Below, one piece after another: positions 19,147 through 27,590 of a stretch of DNA of 53,901 nt. Below the pieces are notes generated by a model. The model saw only the letters and a list, made by a program, of their open reading frames with translations. It was not told the DNA's origin and searched no databases. Origin of the DNA: Chlorobiaceae bacterium (GTDB lineage: Bacteria > Bacteroidota > Chlorobiia > Chlorobiales > Chlorobiaceae); NCBI GenBank assembly GCA_016927285.1, contig JAFGMZ010000023.1, positions 1-53,901 of the forward strand, written 5' to 3'. The position numbers and the translations under genes were made by a program. Each line of letters opens with the position of its first letter. The stretch's first letter is position 1.

Positions 19147-20913
19147 ATGGAACAGTTCTCCGTTCTTGATTATTCGTTCATTGTCGGCTACCTGATTCTG
19201 ACGCTGGCAATCGGCCTGCTGTTTTCATCGCGAGCATCGAAAAACGTAGGAGAGTTCTTTCTCTCCGGACGCAAGCTTCCATGGTGGCTTGCCGGAACCG
19301 GGATGGTGGCAACCACGTTTGCCGCCGACACCCCCCTGGCCGTAGCCGGATTTGTGGCTAAAAACGGCATTGCTGGAAACTGGATCTGGTGGACCTTCGT
19401 CTCTGGTGGAATGCTTACCGTTTTTTTCTTCGCACGACTCTGGCGGCGGGCTAACATACTGACCGACCTGGAATTCATAGAATTGCGATACAGCGGCAAA
19501 GCGGCATCGTTTCTGCGAGGTTTCAAAGCTGTCTATTTTGGTCTTTTCATCAATGCGATCATTATCGGCTGGGTCAACCTCGCCATGTTCAAGATCATTC
19601 GGATCATGATGCCGGAACTGAATCCGGAACTCACCATCGTCATGCTGGTCATTCTGACGACGGTCTATTCCGGCCTCTCAGGCCTCTGGGGCGTTACGAT
19701 CACCGATGCCATTCAGTTTGTCATCGCCATGACCGGATGCATCATCCTTGCGGTACTGGCTATGCAGCATCCTTCCGTCATCGCAGCAGGAGGACTGAAA
19801 GGCGCGCTGCCCGCATGGATGTTCGATTTTTTTCCCGCCATCTCGACAACGCCTTCATCGACAACCGCTCAGCATGGCGCATTCGCCATGCCTTTCGCAT
19901 CGTTTGCCGCTATGGCATTCGTTCAATGGTGGGCATCCTGGTATCCGGGCGCAGAACCAGGCGGCGGAGGTTACGTAGCCCAACGAATGATGAGCGCCAA
20001 AGATGAAAAACACTCTCTTCTTGCCACGCTCTGGTTCACCATCGCCCATTATGCCGTCAGGCCATGGCCATGGATTATCGTAGGTCTTGTAAGTCTCGTC
20101 ATGTTTCCGGACCTTCCTGCCGCAGAAAAAGAAGACGGGTTCGTCTATGTCATGAAAGCTGTTCTTCCTCCCGGCCTGAGAGGGCTCCTGGTTGCGGCAT
20201 TCCTTGCTGCATATATGTCTACGCTGGCAACGCATCTGAACTGGGGCACGAGCTACCTGATCAACGACTTTTACAAACGCTTCATCAGAACCGAAGGTGA
20301 CAGCCGGCACTATGTGCTGGTATCGAAAGCCGTCACGGCACTCACGGCACTCTTCGCTCTCTATATCACATTTTTCGTGCTCGACACCATCACTGGAGCC
20401 TGGGAATTCATCATCCAGTGCGGAGCCGGAACCGGCTTTGTGCTCATCATGCGCTGGTTCTGGTGGCGTCTGAACGCATGGAGCGAAATCACCTCCATGG
20501 TTGCCCCGTTCGTTGCCTACAGCTGGCTGGCATCCATAACAGACATTGTCTTTCCGGTCTCGCTCTTCATCATCGTACTCTTCACCATATCGGTCACGCT
20601 CATGGTCACCTTTCTTACTCCTCCCACCGAAAAAGAGACGCTCCGCTCTTTTTATCGTACGACAAGAGTCGGAGGGGTACTCTGGAAAAAAATTGCGGCA
20701 ACCATGCCCGATGTAGAATCGGACAAGGGATTCGCAAGACTTTTTCTCGACTGGCTGCTCGGCATCATTCTGGTATACTCGGCTCTGTTCGGAACCGGAA
20801 AACTCATATTCGGAGAACCCGTAACCGCAGCGCTCTATTTCTCGGCCGCAGCTTTTTCGGGATGGCTGATTTATTCCGATCTTAACCGAAGAGGCTGGAA
20901 CAACCTGCAATAG
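19147..20913 (+). CDS. Sodium/solute symporter (SSS family)
   Basis: Integral membrane Na+-coupled transporter of about 588 residues with roughly 13-14 hydrophobic helices. The SSS opening LDYSFIVGYLILTLAIG, the DFFLSGR-like GEFFLSGRKLPWWLAGTGM and the adjacent TTFAADTPLAVAGF are clear. A late TWGTSYLINDFYKR-like segment (reads NWGTSYLINDFYKR) is another family mark. The solute may be a sugar, amino acid or other organic compound and cannot be assigned. ATG 19147 matches the family N-terminus; ATG 19120 is an alternative. The stop is 1 nt from the maf ATG, implying translational coupling. Confidence 0.88.
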   Translation: MEQFSVLDYSFIVGYLILTLAIGLLFSSRASKNVGEFFLSGRKLPWWLAGTGMVATTFAADTPLAVAGFVAKNGIAGNWIWWTFVSGGMLTVFFFARLWRRANILTDLEFIELRYSGKAASFLRGFKAVYFGLFINAIIIGWVNLAMFKIIRIMMPELNPELTIVMLVILTTVYSGLSGLWGVTITDAIQFVIAMTGCIILAVLAMQHPSVIAAGGLKGALPAWMFDFFPAISTTPSSTTAQHGAFAMPFASFAAMAFVQWWASWYPGAEPGGGGYVAQRMMSAKDEKHSLLATLWFTIAHYAVRPWPWIIVGLVSLVMFPDLPAAEKEDGFVYVMKAVLPPGLRGLLVAAFLAAYMSTLATHLNWGTSYLINDFYKRFIRTEGDSRHYVLVSKAVTALTALFALYITFFVLDTITGAWEFIIQCGAGTGFVLIMRWFWWRLNAWSEITSMVAPFVAYSWLASITDIVFPVSLFIIVLFTISVTLMVTFLTPPTEKETLRSFYRTTRVGGVLWKKIAATMPDVESDKGFARLFLDWLLGIILVYSALFGTGKLIFGEPVTAALYFSAAAFSGWLIYSDLNRRGWNNLQ

Positions 20914-20914
20914 C

Positions 20915-21505
20915 ATGCCAATGATAACTCCGCATCTTATCCTCGCTTCGCAATCGCCAAGAAGACGAGAACTGCTGTCGCTGCTGGGCCTGCCCTTCAC
21001 CACCCTGTCGGTCGGTGCTGACGAAACGTTCGACCCGATAAATAGCATTGAAGAAAACGTGCAGGAAATTGCCATTCATAAAGCGAAAGCCGCTAAAGCA
21101 GCCTATAGAGGAACCGTGCCGGCCGTAATTATAGGTGCTGACACTATCGTCGATCACGGGCACTCCGTTCTCGGCAAACCGTCAGGATACGAAGACGCTT
21201 TCCGAATGCTGCATAATCTGCAGAACAATACTCACAAGGTCCATACCGGTTTTTCCGTAATCTCGGATTCTCATCAGCACTGCGAATGCGTAACGACCGA
21301 AGTAACCTTCGAACCGATTGACGACAGGGAAATCAGGCGCTACATTGAACAAATAAAGCCGTTTGATAAGGCCGGTTCCTATGGCATACAGGACCCTATC
21401 ATGGCCTGTTACGTCCGGCGCATCAAGGGTTGCTACTACAATGTTGTGGGGCTGCCGGTCTCAAGACTCTATCTTGCTTTGAAAAGCTTCATCCCTGGCC
21501 TGTGA
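20915..21505 (+). CDS. maf: Maf-like nucleoside triphosphate pyrophosphatase
   Basis: House-cleaning enzyme that hydrolyses dTTP/UTP or modified nucleotides to monophosphates, implicated in septum control. 196 residues. The start LILASQSPRRRELLSLLG is the Maf signature. ADTIVDHGHSVLGKP holds the catalytic Asp, and DKAGSYGIQDP is the late motif. GIQDP is of the YhdE (dTTP/UTP) type. It is tightly placed between the symporter (1 nt) and miaA (2 nt), so it is part of one transcript. Confidence 0.94.
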   Translation: MPMITPHLILASQSPRRRELLSLLGLPFTTLSVGADETFDPINSIEENVQEIAIHKAKAAKAAYRGTVPAVIIGADTIVDHGHSVLGKPSGYEDAFRMLHNLQNNTHKVHTGFSVISDSHQHCECVTTEVTFEPIDDREIRRYIEQIKPFDKAGSYGIQDPIMACYVRRIKGCYYNVVGLPVSRLYLALKSFIPGL

Positions 21506-21507
21506 TC

Positions 21508-22470
21508 ATGGCCACCAATGAATCCGGAATCCCGGAAAAACAGGTACTTGTTATTACCGGCCCCACAGCATCAGGAAAAAGCGCCCTTGCCCTGAATATC
21601 GCCAGAACGGTTGATGGCGAAATCGTCTCAGCCGACTCCCGGCAGATTTACCGCGAAATCACAATAGGATCGGCAAAACCTTCCGAAGAGGAACTCTGCG
21701 AGATAAGGCATCATTTCATCAACGAAAAATCGATCGGAGAAACATTCACTGCCGGCGAATTCGCATCGGAAGCCTCCGAAAGAATTAGAGCTATTCAACG
21801 AAGGGGAAAATATGCCGTTGTTGTCGGAGGCTCGACCCTCTATATTGAAGGACTGCTTAAAGGCTTTGCTGACCTTCCTCCCGGCGATCCCGAAATACGC
21901 CGTCGGCTTACAGCCGAACTCGACCGGTATGGCAGCGACAAACTCTATGAAAACCTCAGAAAACTTGATCCCGACCAGGCCGAAAAACTTGATGCATCCA
22001 AAACTCACCGGCTTATCCGCAGCCTTGAAATCATAGCCATCACGGGAAAAACCGTAACCGAGCTGCAGCTGAACCAAAATATTCCTTTTCTGAAATTCCG
22101 TACCATCGGACTCAACATGCCCAGAACTCGCCTTTACGAGCGTATCAATATGAGAGTAAATTCAATGATTGATGCCGGACTCTGCAAGGAAGCCGCTTAT
22201 TTATATGAAACATATTATTGCAATAACAGCTCAGGTGATATGAGCGCTCTGAATACTGTAGGTTATAAGGAACTGTTTCATTTCTTTGATGGCCGGACAA
22301 GCTTTGCTGCTGCGGTTACGCTCATTAAACAGCATACCCGCAATTATGCAAAACGCCAGTTGACTTTTTTTAAAAATAGGCTTAATGTTAACTGGGTAGA
22401 CGTTCCTGATGATTCTGCAGCTATGGGAGCATTGATTGCCGAATGTTGCCGTGCTCTGCATGAAGCATAA
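21508..22470 (+). CDS. miaA: tRNA dimethylallyltransferase
   Basis: Transfers dimethylallyl to N6 of A37 in tRNAs reading UNN codons. From ATG 21508 it has 320 residues. GPTASGKSALA (P-loop), SADSRQIYREITIGSAKPS (catalytic Asp/Thr region), VVGGSTLYIEGLLKG, and the late QHTRNYAKRQLTFFK signature are all visible. The open frame begins at 21430 inside maf, but ATG 21508 fits the family. It ends the rightward operon. Confidence 0.96.
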   Translation: MATNESGIPEKQVLVITGPTASGKSALALNIARTVDGEIVSADSRQIYREITIGSAKPSEEELCEIRHHFINEKSIGETFTAGEFASEASERIRAIQRRGKYAVVVGGSTLYIEGLLKGFADLPPGDPEIRRRLTAELDRYGSDKLYENLRKLDPDQAEKLDASKTHRLIRSLEIIAITGKTVTELQLNQNIPFLKFRTIGLNMPRTRLYERINMRVNSMIDAGLCKEAAYLYETYYCNNSSGDMSALNTVGYKELFHFFDGRTSFAAAVTLIKQHTRNYAKRQLTFFKNRLNVNWVDVPDDSAAMGALIAECCRALHEA

Positions 22471-22612
22471 CGCCGCCCGGCCGCCTGGAAATGTTCTGCG
22501 TTCACATAATTACAGAAATAAACGCAGACAAAGCGACGGTTAAAAACTCACTGCCCGGTGAAAGCCGCAGAGAGATATCCGCACTCTTCAAGAGCTAACA
22601 GGAAGTAATGCC

Positions 22613-23194
22613 ATGAAAAACTCGGTATCGTCCCGCAAAGAGTTGACCATTTTAAAACTTGAAGAGGAGGTTTTCGATTTTCGGCACTCGGCCTGTTTCC
22701 GGCAAACAATCGAAAATCTTCTGCAACAGGAAAACAGCAGAAATCTCATCATCGACTTTACTCAGGTAAAAGCCATTGATTCGAGCGGAATCAGTGCCAT
22801 GCTCTTAGCCCACCAGCTTTCCAATCAGTGCAGAGGACTTGCCATTTTCGTCTCGCTCTGCCAGCAAATAAAGGATATTCTCAAACTCACCAATCTCGAC
22901 AAACAACTCTATATATTTTCTTCCATTAACGAAGTCATGACCCTCATCGAACCCGCAATGAAAAACAAGCGCGGAGGAAGGGGAAAAGCCACCGCAGAAA
23001 TCACCGATGAAACTGCCGATGAGATCTGCGACGAGATACTCGTCATCGACGAAACGATCATCCACGATCTCAGCCTGGATGAAGAGATGACTGACGAAAA
23101 CCCGGAGATCGAAACAGATCCGGAAACCAGTTCATCTGACAAGAACGGCGGACTCCAGAAAAAACGCGGTCGTCCGAAAAAAAACAGCAAGTGA
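22613..23194 (+). CDS. STAS-domain anti-sigma antagonist with acidic linker and AT-hook-like tail
   Basis: 193 residues. Residues 8-115 form a STAS domain with the phosphorylatable motif VKAIDSSGISAML (Ser57/58), as in RsbV/SpoIIAA, which release a sigma factor from an RsbW-type kinase. Residues 116-180 are a charged, mostly acidic linker rich in Asp/Glu/Thr. The C-terminus reads QKKRGRPKKNSK, with the GRP core of an AT-hook DNA-binding motif; a second basic patch, KNKRGGRGK, is at 117-125. A STAS domain with such a tail is unusual. It is a lone gene with 142 nt upstream. The kinase partner could be the protein at 4086-4499. ATG 22613 follows an AGGAAGT site. Confidence 0.82.
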   Translation: MKNSVSSRKELTILKLEEEVFDFRHSACFRQTIENLLQQENSRNLIIDFTQVKAIDSSGISAMLLAHQLSNQCRGLAIFVSLCQQIKDILKLTNLDKQLYIFSSINEVMTLIEPAMKNKRGGRGKATAEITDETADEICDEILVIDETIIHDLSLDEEMTDENPEIETDPETSSSDKNGGLQKKRGRPKKNSK

Positions 23195-23264
23195 CCACCC
23201 CCCTCCCCCCACCACCCACTTCTCGGTTTTGCCAGACAGAATGGTCAAACTGCTCGACTGTCTG
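23195..23264. repeat. C-rich tract and hairpin after the STAS gene
   Basis: 23195-23217 is an almost pure C run (C6 T C6 A pattern with CACC steps), a strong strand asymmetry. It is followed by an inverted repeat CAGACAG/CTGTCTG (23233-23239 with 23258-23264) and, 9 nt later, a CTTTTTT run. The hairpin may be a weak terminator of the STAS gene. Confidence 0.45.
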
Positions 23265-23411
23265 ACTCATCTCTTTTTTATCCTTGAAAACTTTGCCGAA
23301 AACGCACCATCTCTCCACCGGAAGTGAACTATTTAAAAGGCTTTATTTGTTAAAGCAAAATAGAGTACAGAAAGTCGGTTTTACAGCCTTCATAAACCAT
23401 GTCGTCTACAT

Positions 23412-24569
23412 ATGGCTGCCTTTATTTTCAAACGGAAACTGCAGCTCCTTCTTGAAAATGCCGGTATAACCGTTGACGGCAAGGAACCTTGGGATATTCA
23501 GGTGCATGATGACCGTTTTTTCAAACGGGTGCTGACCGAAGCCCATCTTGGTACCGGTGAATCATATATGGACGGGTGGTGGGATTGCGAAGCTCTCGAC
23601 GATTTTTTCTATCGGGTGCTCCGCAATAGACTGGATAAACAGGTCTCCGGACTCCCCCGCTTCTTAGGTTCGATTGTCGGCAGTATCGTGAACCTGCAGA
23701 ATCCAGGAAGATCGTTCACTGTTGGAGAAACGCATTACAATATCGGTAACGACCTCTACCAGACAATGCTTGACAAGCGCATGATCTACAGTTGCGGATA
23801 CTGGGAAAACGCCCGTAATCTCGATCAGGCACAGGAAAGAAAATTACAGCTGGTTTTCCAAAAACTCAAGCTCGAACCAGGCATGCACATCCTCGATATC
23901 GGCTGCGGTTGGGGAGGGGCGGCCAGATTCGCGGCCGAGCGCTATGGAGCCAAGGTAACCGGGATAACCATATCGACCGAACAGGAACAACTGGCCAGAG
24001 AACGCTGCGCAGGTCTTCCCATCGACATACAACTCATGGACTACCGGGCTCTCTCCGGAACATATGACCGCATATACTCGATCGGCATGTTCGAGCATGT
24101 CGGGCATAAAAACTACCGAGCCTACTTTCAGATGGTCCGCAACTCGCTGAAGCCTGACGGACTCTTTCTCCTGCATACCATCGGAAGCAACCGAACCGGC
24201 ACGAATACCGACAAATGGACAAACCGCTACATCTTTCCCAATTCAATGCTTCCGTCCGCAGACCATATAACCCGATCATCGGAAAGCAAGCTGGTAATTG
24301 AAGACTGGCAATCATTCGGACACGACTACTTTCTTACCCTGAAAGCCTGGAATGACAATATCGAAACGCATCGCACAGCTTTCGGAAGCAGATACAGCGA
24401 TCGCTTTTTCAGGATGTGGCGCTACTATCTGCTCAGCGCTGCTGGTTCATTTCGGGCCCGACATGTCCAACTCTGGCAGGTGCTCTTTTCTCCGTCAGGA
24501 GTAGAAGGCATGTTCAGGGTACCGAGAACCTTATCGGATACGTGCGTTAACAACCCGACAAATCCTTGA
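23412..24569 (+). CDS. cfa: Cyclopropane-fatty-acyl-phospholipid synthase, copy 1
   Basis: Methylates cis double bonds of membrane phospholipid acyl chains using S-adenosylmethionine. 385 residues, the E. coli Cfa length. N-terminal lipid-binding domain with LGTGESYMDGWWDCE, then NIGNDLYQTMLDKRMIYSCGYW (active-site Cys, about residue 128), the SAM motif LDIGCGWGGAARFAAERYGA, and IGMFEHVGHKNY with the catalytic Glu/His and bicarbonate-binding residues. The first of two tandem paralogues, only 10 nt apart. ATG 23412 lacks a clear ribosome binding site. The C-terminal tail after RVPR is a unique 12-residue extension. Confidence 0.95.
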   Translation: MAAFIFKRKLQLLLENAGITVDGKEPWDIQVHDDRFFKRVLTEAHLGTGESYMDGWWDCEALDDFFYRVLRNRLDKQVSGLPRFLGSIVGSIVNLQNPGRSFTVGETHYNIGNDLYQTMLDKRMIYSCGYWENARNLDQAQERKLQLVFQKLKLEPGMHILDIGCGWGGAARFAAERYGAKVTGITISTEQEQLARERCAGLPIDIQLMDYRALSGTYDRIYSIGMFEHVGHKNYRAYFQMVRNSLKPDGLFLLHTIGSNRTGTNTDKWTNRYIFPNSMLPSADHITRSSESKLVIEDWQSFGHDYFLTLKAWNDNIETHRTAFGSRYSDRFFRMWRYYLLSAAGSFRARHVQLWQVLFSPSGVEGMFRVPRTLSDTCVNNPTNP

Positions 24570-24579
24570 AATTCATGCC

Positions 24580-25698
24580 ATGCCGAATAATCGCTTCAAA
24601 AAGCAGCTTGAAACGATATTCAACGCTGCCGGAATCTCCATAGGAGGAAAAGAAAAACATGACGTCCATATATATAACCCTGAAGTCTTTCGCAGAGCGA
24701 TAACTCAAGGAAACCTTGGTCTCGGGGAATCTTATATGAACGGATGGTGGGAGTGTGACGCGATCGACGAATTATTTTACCGGCTCCTCCGTTCACGTGC
24801 CAACGAAAAAGTACAGCCAATTGAAAACATTGCAGGCAAAATTGCCGGACGGCTCTTCAACCTGCAGACAAAGTCCAGATCATTTGTCGTTGGTGAAAAA
24901 CACTACGATACCGGCAACGATCTTTTCAGGGCTATGCTCGACAAACGCATGATATACAGCTGCGGATACTGGAAGGACGTCAATAACCTCGATGACGCTC
25001 AGGAATGTAAACTCAGGCTGATTTTCGACAAGCTCATGCTTGAACCCGGCATGCACCTGCTGGATATTGGTTGTGGTTGGGGAGGTGCCGCCAGATTCGC
25101 CGCTGAACGTTATGGCGTCAAGGTAACCGCCGTAACCATATCGAATGAACAGGCAGTTGAAGCCCGGCAAGCGTGCAAAAACCTGCCGATAACCATTGCG
25201 CTAACGGACTACCGGAACATCGAAGGCTCCTATGACCGCATCTACTCAATCGGCATGTTCGAGCATGTCGGACATAAAAACTACGGCGAATATTTTACCA
25301 CGATAAAACGATGCCTGAAACCAGGAGGACTGAGCCTTCTGCACACTATCGGTGGCAACGAGCCCTGCGTAAATGTCGATCCATGGATATGCCGCTACAT
25401 TTTTCCAAACTCCATGATACCATCTGCAAGCCAGATCACCCGTGCTGCGGAAGGGCTTTTCATATTGGAAGACTGGCACGCTTTCGCATTTGACTACTAT
25501 CTTACGCTTACAGCTTGGCATAAAAATTTCGAAACACATTGGAATACGATAAAAGAACGCCATTCAGAATCCTTCCGCCGCATGTGGAACTATTATCTGC
25601 TGAGCTGCGCAGGAGCATTCAAGGCACGGTCGCTGCAACTCTGGCAGATCCTCTTTTCTGCAGAAGGGCTGACTGGTTCATATCGGGCACCCAGGTAG
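24580..25698 (+). CDS. cfa: Cyclopropane-fatty-acyl-phospholipid synthase, copy 2
   Basis: 372-residue paralogue of the preceding gene, with the same layout and no visible damage: LGLGESYMNGWWECD, GNDLFRAMLDKRMIYSCGYW with the active-site Cys, LDIGCGWGGAARFAAERYGV and SIGMFEHVGHKNYGEYF. Long blocks are identical between the copies, while the N-terminal 30 residues and the region after the EHVGHKNY motif differ more. Both look functional, so the pair is not a recent unselected duplication. They could act on different double-bond positions or transfer different alkyl groups, or be differently expressed. The stop is 6 nt from the convergent NamZ gene. Confidence 0.94.
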   Translation: MPNNRFKKQLETIFNAAGISIGGKEKHDVHIYNPEVFRRAITQGNLGLGESYMNGWWECDAIDELFYRLLRSRANEKVQPIENIAGKIAGRLFNLQTKSRSFVVGEKHYDTGNDLFRAMLDKRMIYSCGYWKDVNNLDDAQECKLRLIFDKLMLEPGMHLLDIGCGWGGAARFAAERYGVKVTAVTISNEQAVEARQACKNLPITIALTDYRNIEGSYDRIYSIGMFEHVGHKNYGEYFTTIKRCLKPGGLSLLHTIGGNEPCVNVDPWICRYIFPNSMIPSASQITRAAEGLFILEDWHAFAFDYYLTLTAWHKNFETHWNTIKERHSESFRRMWNYYLLSCAGAFKARSLQLWQILFSAEGLTGSYRAPR

Positions 25699-25704
25699 AC
25701 CTGA

Positions 25705-26922
25705 TCAAGGATATAGCCTTACGTCCCGATTGTTCAGGATGAACGCCTCTACATTACTGTTGGCGGCATCGACGATGCGCGACAATGGTTCATCTGCGGC
25801 AATCATACGTCTGAACCGGGAAGTCCCCGCAAGTTTATCAAAAAAGTCCGTACCTTTGTCAAGTCCGAGCATCTCCGGATAGTTGCGATGCAGCGATAGC
25901 ATGATAGCAGCCGAAGTCGCAAACGGATGGAATCGCTTTCGATCGGTAACGGAAATCCGCACCCCGCCGCATCGCTCGCCCTTGAACTTACCCGAAACGG
26001 GAGTGAAATCGGCAGGACGGAAAACAACCCCCGGAAGTTCATATAAGGCAAGTTGTCTTACAAGCTCACCTGTCCTGATAAAAGGGGCGCCAAACTGCAG
26101 GAACGGCAAATCGGTTCCCCGACCCTCACTTACCGCAGTTGCCTCAAGCATTACTGTAGCTGGATACACAATTGCCGTTTCGACATTCCTGATGTTTGGC
26201 GATGGGCTCCTGAAGGTAAATCCCGGCAATTCATCACCGAAAAGCCTTCTGTCGTAACCCTCCATGGGAATAACCTGCAAACGCAGTGTCCTGAAACGGC
26301 TTTTCTGCAGGAACAGCGCGATTTCGCCGATAGTCATGCCGTGTAAGAACGGCACATCGACAGCGCTTACAAATGACTCATAGCCTTTTTCGAGCATAAA
26401 ACCCGAAGGAGCAAGCGGTGAAACCGGATTTGGACGATCAAGCACCATAAAAGTCCTGCCGGCTTTTTCGCACGCTTCCATGGCAAGCATCATGGTGGAT
26501 ATATAGGTATAACAGCGAGCGCCGACATCCTGAAGGTCGAACGCAACTACATCAACGGATTTCAGCAGGCTTTCATCAGGTATCTTCGATGCGCCATACA
26601 GAGAATAAACGCGAAGGGCATCGCCAATCACAGTTCCGGGCACACTCTTTCCGGCCTCAACACTGACGGAGAAACCATGCTCCGGAGCCATGAGAAATCG
26701 CAAATCCACTCCGTTCCGAAGCAACACGGCATAACCTGGCTCTCCTTTAAACGTCAACGCTGCGGCATTGGTAATGAACGCGACCTTTTTTCCGCGCATT
26801 ACTCCACACCGATCGGCATCGAGCACATCGATGCCGGTTCTGAAAACTGCGGCATGAGCCGGAAAAACGGTGCCAATACAATAAAGCAACAGCAAAAAAA
26901 ACAACCTCAATCTATTCGTCAT
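25705..26922 (-). CDS. Exo-beta-N-acetylmuramidase NamZ-like protein (DUF1343, GH171)
   Basis: Exported protein of about 405 residues (ATG 26922; the frame opens 12 nt earlier at 26934). The signal peptide RLRLFFLLLLYCIGTVFPAHA is followed by the DUF1343 fold with FLMAPEHGFSVSVEAGKSV, VVAFDLQDVGARCYTYIS, VLDRPNPVSP and the late EGRGTDLPFLQFGAP motif. Characterised members (Bacillus, Tannerella NamZ, family GH171) release terminal MurNAc from peptidoglycan fragments. With MltD elsewhere in the window it fits cell-wall turnover; no MurNAc uptake or kinase gene is adjacent. Confidence 0.87.
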   Translation of the reverse strand: MTNRLRLFFLLLLYCIGTVFPAHAAVFRTGIDVLDADRCGVMRGKKVAFITNAAALTFKGEPGYAVLLRNGVDLRFLMAPEHGFSVSVEAGKSVPGTVIGDALRVYSLYGASKIPDESLLKSVDVVAFDLQDVGARCYTYISTMMLAMEACEKAGRTFMVLDRPNPVSPLAPSGFMLEKGYESFVSAVDVPFLHGMTIGEIALFLQKSRFRTLRLQVIPMEGYDRRLFGDELPGFTFRSPSPNIRNVETAIVYPATVMLEATAVSEGRGTDLPFLQFGAPFIRTGELVRQLALYELPGVVFRPADFTPVSGKFKGERCGGVRISVTDRKRFHPFATSAAIMLSLHRNYPEMLGLDKGTDFFDKLAGTSRFRRMIAADEPLSRIVDAANSNVEAFILNNRDVRLYP

Positions 26923-27068
26923 AGCATAAATCATTACAGCAATAGCCCTGCATCCTGCCTGAATAAAAACAGGAATAACTCCTTACAAAAAAAAAGACAG
27001 CACTACAACAAAGGTAATGCCGTCCCTGTAAACAAAAAAATATACTCTTAAAGATCTTTCGCCAGCCT

Positions 27069-27224
27069 TTACTGCACTATACCTGAAAGGATCATAAAAG
27101 TAATGATGCCGACACCGGAAAAATCAGCAACTACCGCAATCTTTGATCTCATGCCTCTGTTATAAAAATTCTGTACCCCGGCAATAAAAATGTACACCAG
27201 CAATGAAGAAAGAAGGTAGATCAT
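27069..27224 (-). CDS. Possible small membrane protein (51 residues)
   Basis: ATG 27224 to TAA 27069 encodes 51 residues with two hydrophobic segments, LLSSLLVYIFIAGVQNF (5-21) and VADFSGVGIITFMILSGIV (32-50), separated by a short basic loop (YNRGMRSK). A membrane hairpin of this kind seldom arises by chance, and the surrounding DNA otherwise has no gene. The ribosome binding site is weak (ACGAAG, 6 nt upstream). No family is recognised. Confidence 0.4.
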   Translation of the reverse strand: MIYLLSSLLVYIFIAGVQNFYNRGMRSKIAVVADFSGVGIITFMILSGIVQ

Positions 27225-27590
27225 AATAATCTTCGTTTTTATTGTGGATACTGTGCTTTACACTTTTAAAGCAAATACCATACCTGAACGTCAAAAAGCA
27301 TCAAAAACAATATTTTTTAAGCATTATCCTGAATTATCGTCTCTCCTTGCAAGAGAAATTGGGACAATTTGTCTCGAAACAATACACACAAAAAGACGCT
27401 ATCGACGTCTTCGAGTATTCTTGTCTTCCGGAAAACAGAGCCCTTGCACATTATCTCAGTCGATTTTTTTTGCATGATATCGTAAAAAATGCCATCATCA
27501 TCCACCAGACTTCTGAAACAAATCCGTCCGCTGCAGTTCCCGGAACGCATTACCCAGGAACCCAGCCATGAATTTTTTCCGGGTACATGC
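27225..27590. other. 366-nt stretch without a convincing gene
   Basis: AT-rich at its left end. A plus-strand frame of 77 residues (27244-27477) and an overlapping one of 109 residues (27242-27571) exist, but neither resembles a known family nor has a ribosome binding site. It presumably holds promoters for the small membrane ORF (leftward) and the YdcF-type gene (rightward). Confidence 0.4.

Noticed and set aside
19855-21075. 406-codon minus-strand open frame across the symporter and maf genes
   Set aside because: Antisense shadow of two well-supported genes; the product is Cys/Arg/Gly-rich with no family resemblance.
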